This document shows, one piece after another, positions 21,890 to 34,000 of a stretch of 64,000 nucleotides of DNA. Each line of letters opens with the position of its first letter. Position 1 is the first letter of the stretch. The notes beneath the pieces were generated by a model. The model was not told the origin of the DNA. It did no database searches and saw only the letters and a program-made list of their open reading frames with translations. Made by a program: the position numbers and the translations under genes. Origin of the DNA: Eumeta japonica (lineage: Eukaryota; Arthropoda; Insecta; Lepidoptera; Psychidae); assembly GCA_005406025.1 (NCBI GenBank), contig BGZK01000215.1, forward strand, positions 310,001 through 374,000. The letters run 5' to 3'.

Positions 21890-22970
21890 ATTTTATGACG
21901 TTATGAAATATAAATTATTCGTTTAACGTATCAAACATAACTCACAAGTATAAATTTATTCTTCTATCTATAAATAAGTCCGAGTCATTCATTACGTTTT
22001 TTTTGTATATAATCAGAAACTTCACAAATTTTTGGCACGAGCTAGAAAGGTACAGTGTTGTGACAGAAAATTTTAATTGTCTCATGTATCATGAAAATTA
22101 AATAATTATGACACACGCATTCGTAAAAATTCATACATTACATGCTTTTGTAAAAATATAAAACTTTATGCACAAAAATAATTTATAAAGGTAACAAATC
22201 AAATCAGTTATATTCGTGGTGTTGCAATTAATATAATAATCCTTCAAATGCCAAAAACTTATATTTTGTCGATATTGATCATGGGTAAGGTATAATGTGT
22301 CAAATACATTCTAGATTTTTTTTTCAAAATACAAGAAATAATATATCAATAATTTTTACATTCATTTTAAAATGATTAAAAAAAGAAACGATATTATTAT
22401 ATTTCAATTATTGGAAAATATGTCCTTAATCTACCAAGTATCTGTACAAATGCCGTGAGTGATGAAGTGATCGACTAACAAACTCTGTCAAATGTTATTG
22501 CCACACTGATCTGATCACGATGCTGTCTCAATATAGTCTTGTGAAGAGGTGCTGCTAAAGTATATGGAACTTGGTGCAAAATTGTCGACAATTAATGTTT
22601 GTTAATTTATAGGAAATTGTTTGAAAAGAAAATTCATCAACATACTTTTTGTATTTCCAAAGAGAATGTATTTTTATATCATAACTAGAAATCTAATTTT
22701 TTGACCAAACTATATGGTTAACGTTTATGTTTACTTTACTTTTTACTTAACGTTTACTTTTTTAACCTACTTATTTTTTTTCCAAAATTGCATCCCGAAG
22801 CTAACAACATTTACGTTCCCCTACAATTCAATATGATTTTCAATGCATTTCAATTATATACATATAATATAAGTTATATATTTTGATAATATAAACTATA
22901 CATTTTGCCACCGGATACGAAAAAGGAACCATTAGGGTGGTTTTTAAAGGTAATTGGTTTTATTTGAAAT
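21890..22970. other. Intergenic, nothing recognised
   Basis: Highly AT-rich, with no open frame of interest. A GC-richer 110 bases near 22450-22560 might be an old coding relic but nothing matched. Confidence 0.4.
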
Positions 22971-22984
22971 CTTTCTACCTGTCG

Positions 22985-23200
22985 ACCGGTCTTCATACGA
23001 GGACCACTCCAAAATTATTGAGATACAGGAACCCTATATAAACAAAACATATGTGATTTGCATATGTTTAAAGTAGTCTCCTTTCAGTGTCAATACCCTT
23101 CTGTAGACGAATTTACCACAAACGAAAAGCATTGCGCCAGTCGTTTACAGAAATAGAATCAAAATATTCAGTCGGACTCGATCTCTTCTGATATAAAACG
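22985..23200 (-). pseudogene. Probable mariner transposase C-terminal remnant
   Basis: On the minus strand a frame reads SPTEYFDSISVNDWRNAFRLW, then a stop, then RLQKGIDTE. This resembles the end of a mariner-type transposase (x-WF-x-RL-x-KCIDxxGxYFE). It is followed by 3' sequence with TACAGGAACCCTATATAAAC on the + strand. No catalytic motif remains, so the assignment is tentative. Confidence 0.35.
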
Positions 23201-23626
23201 GTGACCACGCAATTTTTTTTTATTAAAAAACCCTCGTACTCATCTCTACTTGCATCTCTATGTTTCCGAGAAAAGTTGAGTAAAATAAAAAAATAGTATT
23301 TTTATTTGAAATATTCATCTTTATTTTATCAAATATACAGATATACATTAACTTTTCTCAAATATACAGATCTAAATCTAATTTCTAGCATATTTCATCC
23401 ATCTATATGTTTCTGATGATAGATAATCCACTCTAACTTCGAGAGCGTTAGTCAGATCTTCATAGATTTTTTTTTATGTTGGTCAAAATTTTGTTACTAC
23501 TTTAAATAGTTCCTATACATTGGTTAGGAGTCAGACTGGCTTAATGTACCGATATCATTAGGGATACATTTTAAGGCGATACCGCGATGAGAAGAGGGTG
23601 TCCCTGCGCGTTCAAATCACCAAGAA

Positions 23627-24176
23627 TAGTCTAAGATCCAGCATTAGAAAAATGTACCCTCATCTGTTAATTGAATCAAATAATGTTTTACAGATAGATA
23701 ACAATATCATAAATTTATGAGAACAATGTCTGCCACAGTAGTCCTGCCGCTACTAAAATTAATTAACTGATAATAATTAACTTTTTGCTTCTTATTTAAT
23801 TGCACATAGCAAGTACAAAATATTCGAATATGATGTTTTACACCTTGTTACAATAGGCAGCGACCTTTATGACTGCTACAGCTACTTGTAGCCAGATGTA
23901 AACAGGTAGACGAACCGAACTTATTTCTCTCATCTCTTAATTAAGAAATAATAACACTTATGTAAAGTTTACAAAATTCTAAACATAAGTGGCAGTTATC
24001 GTGAAATTATTTGCACCTGCATAAAAAAAATATTAAGTAATTAATGTCAATAGCAGCAGGACTACTGTGGCAGACACTGTTCTCATAAATTTATGATATT
24101 GTTATCTGCCTGTAAAACATTATTTAATTAAATTAACAGATGAGGGTACATTTTTCTAATGCCGGATCTTAGACTA
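23627..24176. mobile_element. 550-bp non-autonomous DNA element with 125-bp TIRs, sharing termini with the 31-kb transposon
   Basis: The left arm 23627-23751 and right arm 24052-24176 are near-perfect inverted copies, including AGAAAAATGTACCCTCATCT and ATAATGTTTTACAG. Both ends start TAGTCTAAGATCC. The first ten bases, TAGTCTAAGA, are identical to the termini of the 2996-bp transposon at 31096, and each arm also holds GGCAGACA, one base off that element's repeated GGCAGACG. No ORF of note inside. Flanking triplets (GAA left, CGA right) do not match, so the target duplication may be mutated. Confidence 0.75.
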
Positions 24177-25685
24177 CGACGGGCATCTCACCGATGGGCA
24201 AGCGAGTAGGACTACTACGACTAGCTCATATAAGAAATGCAATAGTAGCTCGCGTGGACTCGAAATAGAAGTCGTAAGCGACAAACAAAATTAAATTCCT
24301 TTAAAATAAAACGACGCTACCAAATAAAACACTATTTTACCATTTTATCCCAAATTGTTGCTATCATTCTCGTGAAAAAGAAGTATAGAACAATCTGCTA
24401 CAGATTCCGAATAGAAGCTAAAAAAGTTAAATTATTAAGGTCTGTTTTATAATTTAATTTATCAAAAATATTTCGTCCAATCGTGTGTTCGTTTTACCGT
24501 ACACTAATTTGAAAGGTTAATAAAAAACATATATTTAAAAATCAAACTCTTAAAGTCGTAACTGCATTTAATGAGAACGAGGAAAAAAAAACTCATTTCA
24601 TTAATGTAGCACCTTAAATCAGGACCTTATAAAAGCGACATATTTATGAGTGTCTTAAAATATTATGTGATACGTTAAACAAACTATTTTCCAACTTCCA
24701 TAAACCAGTATGTATTTTATTGTAATCTTATTATTTTTGTAAAACACTATTTTATAAAAAAAAATATTCACAGATACTTATGTACCTAACATAAAGCAAG
24801 AGACAAAATAAGAACTCAGTATTTCAAATGTTAAAAATACTATCTACGTAATTTATGAAGTTTTTTATTTTATATGGATTAACCGTTATTAATTAAAAGG
24901 TTCATTGGATATATGTAATACGTTTTTTTTTGCAAAATGAACACGTGCCTTTGGGACGGTAGTGAGTAGGTTAATGTGGAAATTCTATTATAGTATACAC
25001 AAAAAATTACTAATTTAATAATAAAAATGATTGATTATTTTACATTATTGTGGCAATATTATTGACGATAATGCGTCTACACTTAGCTAGTCATCTCTGA
25101 AACAATTCGTGTATTCTAGCCGTTTTAGGAAATTGTATTCTGGACTTTTATTTATATCTCTGTATAAACTAATCTTTCCTATCATGTCAGAGGTTGTCAG
25201 TTTTAAAAAATAAGTCAACATCTGTATCGTTATTACGTATAAAATCAAAATTGTACAAAACACTACATTGTTCGCATTAATCCTGCGCATACAAAAACAT
25301 GCTCTGTATATAGATATTATTTTGGTGTTCAACCCATTTTCATCCCCATCCGACGTGGTCACACGCCGCGCGAGTGAGCACTAAAATGTGGTGTTTCCGG
25401 TCACCGCTCAGATTAAAGGGAGCTAGCGCCGAATTATTCAATGGATTTCAATTGAAAAATGGCATTTAAAACAATGGAGTACACGAAGTCCACAAAAATA
25501 AGGTCTCTTACACCGTCTCAATGTTTTACATCGTCTCAATCCCTTTTAGATAATTTTAAATGTGACTTCAATTGATTCGGACGATCGAAGTATTAAATGA
25601 GCATGAGGAATCGAACATATCTTCTGCTTTTCATCTGACCTTGAATCAATTCGAAAAGATCCCATCACATTCACGAAATAATAAA
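24177..25685. other. Intergenic, nothing recognised
   Basis: AT-rich. A short GC patch lies near 25355-25430. A 91-codon minus-strand frame (25087-25362) has a hydrophobic segment but no recognised family and AT-biased codons, so I do not call it a gene. Confidence 0.4.
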
Positions 25686-25689
25686 ACTG

Positions 25690-26700
25690 TCGTAGTAACA
25701 GTCGGTTTATTTACGTGACAACGACTTTGCTATGTTAAAATCATTTTACTGCACGAAATCATTGAGCGAGTATAGAAGGATAAGAAATCTCCTCGTTTTT
25801 CGGACATCGAATGTGGTCATGGAGCTTTTTATTGTAATTTCATTAATGAACTGCATGAATTTCATGTTAACTTTTATTTTACCTTTACAATTACGTATCC
25901 GTATCATATACATACGTAATGTATTTGCAAGCGTATGCTCTCTCTGCAGCGCCTCCGCAGACCGATCCTTCGCAGATTCGGCCCTCTCGTTCGGTTTCTC
26001 ATTGTTATTTCGATTACAGACTTTCATTAGTGAGCTAATTTAAGACGTTGTTGTCAATGTTAACAGTTTTTTATTCCCAAAGAACGTATTGATAACTTAA
26101 TGTTGAAACACAATTTTGTTGCACGAAATATTGTTGAAGGGAAATTTGTTCGTCGAATGTGGTCATGTTTTCATTGAATTTCGTTTTATCCTGTTTCGAT
26201 TAATAAACGAATGTAATGTATGTTTTATTTTTTTTTCATTTACGTTTCACGTATCGTATAATGTATTCCATCGTAATTCTTGTCCCTCACCCTTCCTCTT
26301 GGTACTCAGACGCATGACCCGAACCCTCTTGTACGTTCGGTTTCACATTGCTTTCTATTTCGATAACTGACTCATTATTACGCCCTCGCATATTTTAAGT
26401 AAGCGATTGTTGTTCATTTGTTAACAGTTATGCGTGAACCCGAGAGTCAAAAGAACGTATATTATTCACTGACAAAAGAATTTTTGATAATACAATTGTG
26501 TTTGAACTAAGTTATGTTTTGAATGTTAGTTCGCTTAACGAAATGTTGAATGTGTGTTCGTAAATGTAACAATTTTGATGTTTTCATTGAATTGTCGTTT
26601 TATTCAAACTCGAGATACTCAACGAATGTAATATTGTTATTTTTTTTCTTATTTATGTAGCATCTAATTACATCGTATAATTATATGCGTTAGCATTTTA
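25690..26700. repeat. Ancient tandem triplication, 345-410-bp unit
   Basis: Three successive segments share ordered blocks. Unit 1 (about 25690-26090) and unit 2 (about 26090-26460) share TGCACGAAAT, TCGAATGTGGTCATG, GTTCGGTTTC-CATTG, TTTCGAT, GTTAACAGTT and AAAGAACGTAT. Unit 3 (about 26470-26700) repeats GTTTTCATTGAATT, CGTTTTAT and CAACGAATGTAAT before fading out. Units differ by many substitutions and indels. Open frames of 84-103 codons inside arise by chance: they are not kept between units. Confidence 0.6.
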
Positions 26701-26704
26701 ATAA

Positions 26705-27130
26705 TGTTTAATTTCTTCTATGCTTATTATTCTCATTATTCATGTTTTATCTCTTATCCATATGGCTTATAACTTATTTCAAATTTTAAATAAATCTCAT
26801 GCTAAATAATATTACATCTAGAAGTGATCATCGTCATTGAACTCAAAAAAAAATCTTATCTATTCCCCGAGCATTTTTCGAATAATTCAGTTCCTCCATA
26901 ATTTTATCACGGCTCGCTTTTCTGTTTGTACGGTCGCATTGCTTCACTGTGATAATTGTGCAAATAGAATCGTTTAAGATAAGAAGCGATCTGGAGGTCC
27001 GCTTATCGGGCGTTGACATGAAAATACTAATGCGGCGTTGCCAACATTTGCCATCGGATGCAATACCATACGGTAGGTAGGGCTTCGAATCGTCGTCCTC
27101 CAATATGTATATATATGTTATCATAAAAAA
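26705..27130. other. Intergenic, nothing recognised
   Basis: AT-rich with a 93-codon minus-strand frame (26843-27124) of no recognised family and no splice or regulatory support. Confidence 0.35.
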
Positions 27131-27133
27131 ACG

Positions 27134-27153
27134 TTACGTTCTGCAGAACGTAA
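27134..27153. other. Perfect 20-bp palindrome
   Basis: TTACGTTCTGCAGAACGTAA is a perfect inverted repeat without spacer, flanked by A-runs and T-runs. It could be a dimeric transcription-factor site. GTTCT and AGAAC half-sites resemble steroid-receptor-type elements but the spacing is not canonical. No function is proven. Confidence 0.4.
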
Positions 27154-27174
27154 TTTTTTTACGTTTTTTTTTCT

Positions 27175-27600
27175 TTTCGCAAAGCCGACCGCGACTTCAG
27201 TAAAATATTGCTCGTACTTATGAATATTTAGTGCGCCGGTAAAAGTGGCGGAGGCTGCGAGGCGGTTTAGGCCCGTGCGTATATCAACGAAAGTGATTTT
27301 CGCCTTCTCGCTTTCGATAGACTAGTTTTCTTCGCGATTGATTTTTTTTTTCGCCCTGCGTTCGCTCACGAAATTATCGTAGTTAGGCCGCGATCGCGAT
27401 CAATAATTCTGTTTTGGATGTTCACCGAGTGCGAGCGAGGTGATGGCGCTTGTGAATCGGCACGACAGGAAGTCGGAAATAACGTAACATGAATGTATAT
27501 TTTTTTTATCGTCATATTTTAATTCAAGGTTTGTCGTTTACGTATATGTATGTATGTATGTGTGTGGGTGCGCGCGCATGTGTAAGTACGTACACATCGA
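27175..27600. other. GC-rich patch plus GT/GTAT microsatellite
   Basis: CG-rich DNA at 27185-27475 resembles other islands in this window. A mixed GTAT/GTGT/GCGC simple repeat follows at about 27538-27570. No coding exon was recognised: a short ATG frame at 27441 reaches a stop after 14 codons. Confidence 0.35.
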
Positions 27601-29790
27601 CACTGCCCTTGTTTTGGAATATCTCAATTTTTTAACTATTTTCATTATTAAAGTTCGAATATTTTTTAATGTGAAAATATGATCGATTGGACGATTAGTG
27701 TGTGTTTGTTTTTGTAGGATTTAAAATAAGCTTTGCGAATCATAAGAGTTTATTCAGCGAAGGCGTATTATGTAGCACTTGAAATGATCAAAAATTTATT
27801 TTAAGTGAATTAAAATTTAGATAAAGAAAGTAAAAGAGATATTATTATATAAATTTATATAGTTTGCTATTAGATTACTTAATTACACATGTAATTAGAA
27901 AACAAATAAAACGCCTGTATGTTGTTTTTACCTCCCGTTGGATGTTATTATCTTCCTGTAAAAAAAATGGATCCAAGTCTCACCCATATTTTTGAAGTTA
28001 ATGGGTTTCATTATACATTATGGGATAAATTTTTCTATAATTGTTCATTATAAATTTAAAATATAAATATAGACTGTTGTAAACCGAAAGAGGTAAAAGA
28101 AACTGTTATAGTTAGTGAAGTATGAAAAAAGCCGAATAGAAAGATATTTCAATGTATGAAAAGTTAGATTGCGTGACAATTAAAGGCTCACCGTAATTTT
28201 TATAGTATTTTTTCAATATTCATGTAAATACAAGTAACTGGAAAGAAACATATGGAAGCAAAATGGAAGAATAAACATACGGGAACATCACTAGTGGGGT
28301 TACAGACTATAGATCACAGGTCACAGTTTAGTCACAGACTAGTCGGTGACATGAATGGGAAAGAATTATAAAAAATAAGTTGGATTATTGAACTATATAC
28401 AAAATCTGACCTAAATATAAATTAATAATACAATTCTGTTTTATGAAAATGTATTTTCATACAGAAAATAGGAATTAATTATATCTAATTTATTCCCTTA
28501 GTTTTTTATTATAAAATATTTTATAATATAAATAAATCATTCTTTTATTAATTTATAAATTGAAATTTTACTCCAGCGTTTACTAATGTTATGAAAATAT
28601 ATAATTATTAAATGGACATTTAATGTGACGTCGGTAAATAAAAAAAAAAAAATATCAATAAAACCATCGAGCGAAATACCGCAAAGTGGCTTATTTACGA
28701 CAACAAAGTTGGCAAATCTCTTGTTTGCGAACGAAAGAGAAAGTACTGCCATTCGGCGTAGCGTGCGAGGGATCGGCGCTACAATGTACGGCCGCGTTAC
28801 TGTCGCCGTGCAGACTTTCGCGTTCGCTTCACCACTGCGGGACACATCCGAGGAACATTGTCTGATAAATTAGTGTGGACATATTTTGTTGACAACAAAA
28901 TTTGTGTACCACAAATTTTTTCCTGTTATCGTACCGCCCTGTCGTTATAATGAAACTTTTTGTAATCTGATGACATCGAATCTGCCGTTGTTAAAAATCT
29001 GTCAGATGATAATTGGTAAACCTTTTGAACCACTGAAGTGAAGAGGTGAATGTGAGTTTTTAAGTATCTATTGTAGTCGGTTTTTTATGCAGCACGCGGT
29101 CGTTTATGTAATTCGAGAATGCCGATGTGAATGACAGTAATCCTGAACGGGATACTGCAAGTCAAAAATTGTCATGCGACTCTCGGCTCTTGAGGATTTG
29201 TTTTCAGGGTCCCGTACATCTAAATGAACCGTCTGAATCTACCGGACGGTTTATGTTGACGTTTGATACACATATGTATGTCTGTTATCCAAACACGGTG
29301 GTGTAATTTAAATAAAGGAATTTAAATATGAAGATTACTTCTGGGGGGCAAATTAGTAATAAGAAAAAAAGTTGACTGTACCGTGTTACATAGTAAATGA
29401 AAACGCTTTGTGTGAGAGTATCGAATTCATGTTTTTTATAATTTTAAATTAATCAGTTCTAAAGTTATTTAAGAAAGTACATAAAAGTTGACAATTTCTC
29501 CTTATCTCTGATACTATTGCGCCTAAAATTTTGAAAAAATAAAGCTAACAGACCTTTACATTATAGTTTACAGGAAAACATACAAGTTTGCTTTGTTTCC
29601 GTTCGTTTCAATGTTTATTTTTTAATTTTACTATATTGTAAAAGCATTGATTTATACAAGCGTCAAACTTGGCGTAGTGATAGTGCAAACTTAAGGAAAA
29701 CAATAAATAAAAATCGGCCAAGTCTGAATGGGGCTTGTGCTAAAAATCTGCCAACGAACGAATAAACATAATTTCTTTTATGCATTTAAC
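27600..29790. other. Intergenic with a GC-rich patch at about 28735-28860
   Basis: Mostly AT-rich. The GC-rich patch (CGGCGCTACAATGTACGGCC region) has open frames on both strands, neither recognisable. GGGTCCCGTACATCTAAATG near 29208 is reminiscent of a repeat tail. A hairpin CTGTTTTATGAAAAT/ATTTTCATACAG lies near 28437-28470. Confidence 0.35.
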
Positions 29791-29794
29791 AGGA

Positions 29795-29863
29795 TTATAT
29801 TGTGTTGCAGTTCGGACCATTCGGTGCGCGAGTCCGACTCGCACTTGACCGGTTTTTTTTTTG
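29795..29863 (+). mobile_element. 3' end of the 14.2-kb/47.0-kb retroelement family
   Basis: GTGCGCGAGTCCGACTCGCA followed by CTTGACCGGT and a T-run matches the terminal blocks of the copies at 14206 and 47045 and a minus-strand fragment at 53145. The 5' extent is unclear because upstream DNA is diverged. Confidence 0.5.
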
Positions 29864-30174
29864 CGGTTTAAAGTTCAAACGCAAAAAGAGATCGCACATT
29901 GCACTGTGCGAGATACTGACTGTATAGGGATTCGGGGATGGCTAACTTATTGTGTTGCCGATTTACTAGACTGTGATTAATTTTTCTTTGTGAACGTTTG
30001 TTAATAAACCGTTATGTTCTATTTTGAAATTCTAAGCTAATGTGTTATCTTGCTTAATTATGCCCTTACTGTATCAATGGGTGAAGGACAACTATGTTAA
30101 GAGGATACTTTTCGTCTACTTCTTGTCTTTTAGCTGCGATGTGAAATTCTCATGTATTATGCAGGATTTATTTG

Positions 30175-30500
30175 AAGACTAGCTTGTGCTCGCGGCTCTG
30201 CCAGCGTGGATATGTAATTAATACGATTCGATTCGATTTTGTTCTCTAATCCTGGCCCGTCTCTTTTCTAATCCCGCTATCGCTCTCGATTTCAACATCG
30301 GTCCCATTTTCTGTATCGATTCTGATTTCTTGTAAATGATTGCACATGAGAAAATTAGCAGGAGATATAAAATATAAAACCTATAATCCAGAAAATATAA
30401 GTGTGTTATAAATTTCGTCTGTCTGGCCATTTATTTGTAACTAGTTACAGACAAGTAAACATCTTCACGATGTATCATATTTGTAATATTATAGTAAATA
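30175..30500 (+). repeat. SINE-like repeat with GATTCC-type tract, near-complete copy
   Basis: Head TAGCTTGTGCTCGCGGCTCT-GCGTGG, then CGATTCGATTCGATTTTGTT and pyrimidine-rich units to about 30330, then TTGTAAATGATTGCACATG and TAATCCAGAAAATATAA. The last blocks match those of the copy at 15740. This is the clearest example of head plus variable tract plus tail. Confidence 0.6.
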
Positions 30501-30544
30501 GGACATAGCACTGACAAAAGCCTTATCGTACGTTTTAGACCCTT

Positions 30545-30736
30545 TGTCCACGGAGACGTTGCTGCGCATAGAGGCGTATTCGTTGTCGTACGCTTGCTTG
30601 CCGCTTACGTACAAAAGGACGAAAGTGTGTCGGCAGCGCCACGCTCCCATCGCTGCGTAGTTTTGTATGTAAGCAGCGAACCAGCGTAAAGTGGCGAATA
30701 GGCTTCTATGCAGCGACGCTTCGGTGGACGGTGGAC
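30545..30736. mobile_element. 192-bp foldback element
   Basis: Almost the whole segment folds back on itself. TGTCCACGGAGACGTTGCTG on the left pairs with the reverse complement of the CAGCGACGCTTCGGTGGACG region on the right. Inner blocks GCCGCTTACGTACAAAA and TTTTGTATGTAAGCAGC pair too. It is GC-rich compared with its surroundings and encodes nothing. This fits a MITE; no target duplication was resolved. Confidence 0.6.
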
Positions 30737-30739
30737 TTT

Positions 30740-31092
30740 AATTTACTATGACTTTCTTATTATTAAAACAATATTATTAATCGTATAGTTACGATCTGAT
30801 TGTTTACACTCTCTTGCTTTCGCTTGTGCTCTGCCTCACCCTCTCACACAATATTATCCTTTTCTACTTCGCTCTTAATCCTAATTTCCGACCTTAACAC
30901 CGCTGCTTCTCTAAACAAAGCAAACAACAAGCATGGCCGACAAAATAAATAAAATAATGACTTTTAAAAGTTTTAATTATTAGTAGTTATACAGATAGAC
31001 ACAAAAAAATAAACAGTAACATATATTTTATATGACAATGAGTTCTTTCAGTTTTTTTTAATACCATTAAAATTGGTTAGTTATAGGCGAGT
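30740..31092. other. Intergenic, nothing recognised
   Basis: CT-rich stretch at 30800-30900 followed by AT-rich DNA up to the transposon. Confidence 0.4.
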
Positions 31093-34000
31093 TATTAGTC
31101 TAAGAGCCCGTGAACAGCAGACTGTATGTATTTTACCAAAGGTGATATTCTGGTCAGAGACCCTCCTATAGATGCCCAACACGAATTGGGGAATCACTAA
31201 GCCCAACGCAGGTAGCTATGACGTCACTCAGGTAAGACAGGTACGTAAATTATACTAAATTCAAAAGTATTTTACCAAAGCTGCCATTTGGTCACAATAA
31301 CAATTATAATAAATACAGCGAGAAAAATTAATGGCAGACGATTTTTTTGGTTTTAAACTCGTGGCAGACGCTTTTGAAATTGAAAAAAAAAATATTTTTC
31401 AAAAGTATTTTAACAAATCTGATTTTTATATATGTTATTTGGGATGGTATTATTAGTTTATTTTCGAAACGGCAGACGTTTACACCGGTTATAATACTGC
31501 GGCAGACGACAATATATACTGACAGTATGAACATATGTACCTACTGTAATTATTTCTATTTCTATAATTGCTGCATGCAAGTCGATAAATTATGAAAAAT
31601 ATAAGAGAAAAATTATATTTTCAACTTTATAATAATGAATGGGGAAGATGGATTATTTATAAATTAACAATAATATCAATATTCCGTTAATTGATCTTAA
31701 TTAAAATATGTTTCAAGGTTTTATTGATACACTTATTTAGTGATGGTTTTTACGGTTACCCATACTGATAACGTTCATCATCTCGGTCATTTTGTTCATC
31801 ATCTTCGTTGTCGTCTGTAAAAAAAATAATTAATAAATTTTTCCAGTGAGCAATTTAAGTATAAAATCGTATATAGTATAATAGAATTACCAGAAACATC
31901 TTTGATGAAATCACTAATTAAACGTGGTAACTGATCTCCCTCAAACCACTTGAACACGTATGATGTATCTTGTTGTTCCCAACCATATTCTAGTGGGTTT
32001 AACATCATAGGATTTTTCAGTGTTGCATTTTTCCAGATGCTAGCAATATAATGAGCCCTTAAAAACTGTTGGTAAAGTTCAGCTTTTCATGGAGGTATTG
32101 AACTAACGTCAAAGTTTACAACTTTTTTATTGAAATTTTCATTCAAGTCTGAAGCTTTGTAATTATTGCCAAATAGTTGAAAACGACTATCATCAACGTC
32201 TTTGCATTTCTTGGTGTTATACACGTGACAAATAAATTCTTGAAGAATATCAAACAATGATTCTAATAATTCCGGTGTTAATTCAGCGTCGTTTCCCAAT
32301 GTATCAAAAGCTTTTGAAATTCAATATTTTTCTTTAACCAGGTAAACGGTCGTTTCTTTCCTTTTTAAAAAGGCAGGGTTAAAATCACATCCCGTGAATG
32401 CGTGGAAACCAATCAAGCTTTTGTTAATAGTTCACCGTTTTCCTTATAAATTTTCGTAATATCAATGAATCTTTCATGGTTTCCGGTCCCAATGAGCATC
32501 CAAATACGAGACAACTGATTTTTTAAGTAAACCATATTGCCAAGCATTATTATTAAAATATCTGTGTCCGAACCTCTAATAACAATATTGGACGTGTCTG
32601 GAATACTGCATACGTGATAAATTATTTTAGTATCAGCTTCTTCGTGTGATGGACAGCAGAGATCATCAACAATACTCGATTCAACAATTCCATTATTCGC
32701 TTTGTAAAAATAACAGTCGCGAAAGTTTAGATGTATCAACTTAGTGCCAAGGAACGGAATTACTTCACTAGTAGCCCAATGTTTAATAAAAAAATCTATT
32801 AAAGCTTCTTTAAATCTGATGTTTTTTAACTCCTTTGAGAAATCTGTTGGTCTGACTTGTTCGGGTCCTGCAATTATATATTGCATTTGAATACTCTCAG
32901 ATCGTAAAGATCGTTCATTGTCTTTGATGGATGGAGACCAATATTGATCGAAGATAACATCAATTCTTTGTCCGGGATATTTTGTTACCATTTGTAAAAA
33001 TTTTTTGGAGATACTACCAAACGTTTTTGGCACTTCTTTCATGGAGTGTAATATGAAAAAACCATCAACAACGTAAACATCAGAAATACGGGGCGAATCG
33101 TGCTCAATATCTGCTTCCAAAGCTTTGGCAAGTACTGATTTATCAGTTTTATAGATTGTACCATCTGAATGACACAAAGCTAATGGCACAGGTGTTATAG
33201 GGTGAGACAAAATTTTCATGACGTCAAGTTCATGAGTCATAGAGATTCCCAACATGCGGCCAAATAGATCTCGCTGTATTTTAATTTCTTGAGTTTTTCC
33301 GCCCACTTTTACGGATTTCCGCTTTTCTATTTGGCTGGTAAAATTATGGAGTGGCGTCTTTTTAATCGTTTTATCAAACCGATTGACAGTCGAGGAACAC
33401 TCTGACAAAAATAATTCACGTTTTTCGCAGCCAATTTTTTCGACGTTCAATAGAAACTCCTCTACTTGAACTGTTGCAGCTTTACCAGATGACCAATTCT
33501 TACAATGACCATAGGGCGACCTTGAATAGAAGAATACCGAGCACGAGAGCAAATGCGACAGCAATAGAACATCATAAGAAATAAAGAGAGAGTGGGAATC
33601 ACGATACTCCATATACTACTATAGCTCGCATACACAACTAATTCTCGAGTGTGTTCGCGCACTGTCAGTATATATTGTCGTCTGCCGCAGTATTATAACC
33701 GGAGTAAACGTCTGCCGTTTCGAAAATAAACTAATAATACCATCCCAAGTAACATATATAAAAATCAGATTTGTTAAAATACTTTTGAAAAAAATTTTTT
33801 TTCCAATTTTCAAAAGCGTCTGCCACGAGTTTAAAACCAAAAAAATCGTCTGCCATTAATTTTTCTCGCTGTATTTATTATAATTGTTATTGTGACCAAA
33901 TGGCAGCTTTGGTAAAATACTTTTGAATTTAGTATAATTTACGTACCTGTCTTACCTGAGTGACGTCATAGCTACCTGCGTTGGGCTTAGTGATTCCCCA

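Noticed and set aside
33619..33840. 73-codon frame in the right TIR of the 3-kb transposon
   Set aside because: A nearly identical frame exists in the left TIR in mirrored form; it reflects the inverted repeat, and stops before the transposase frame.
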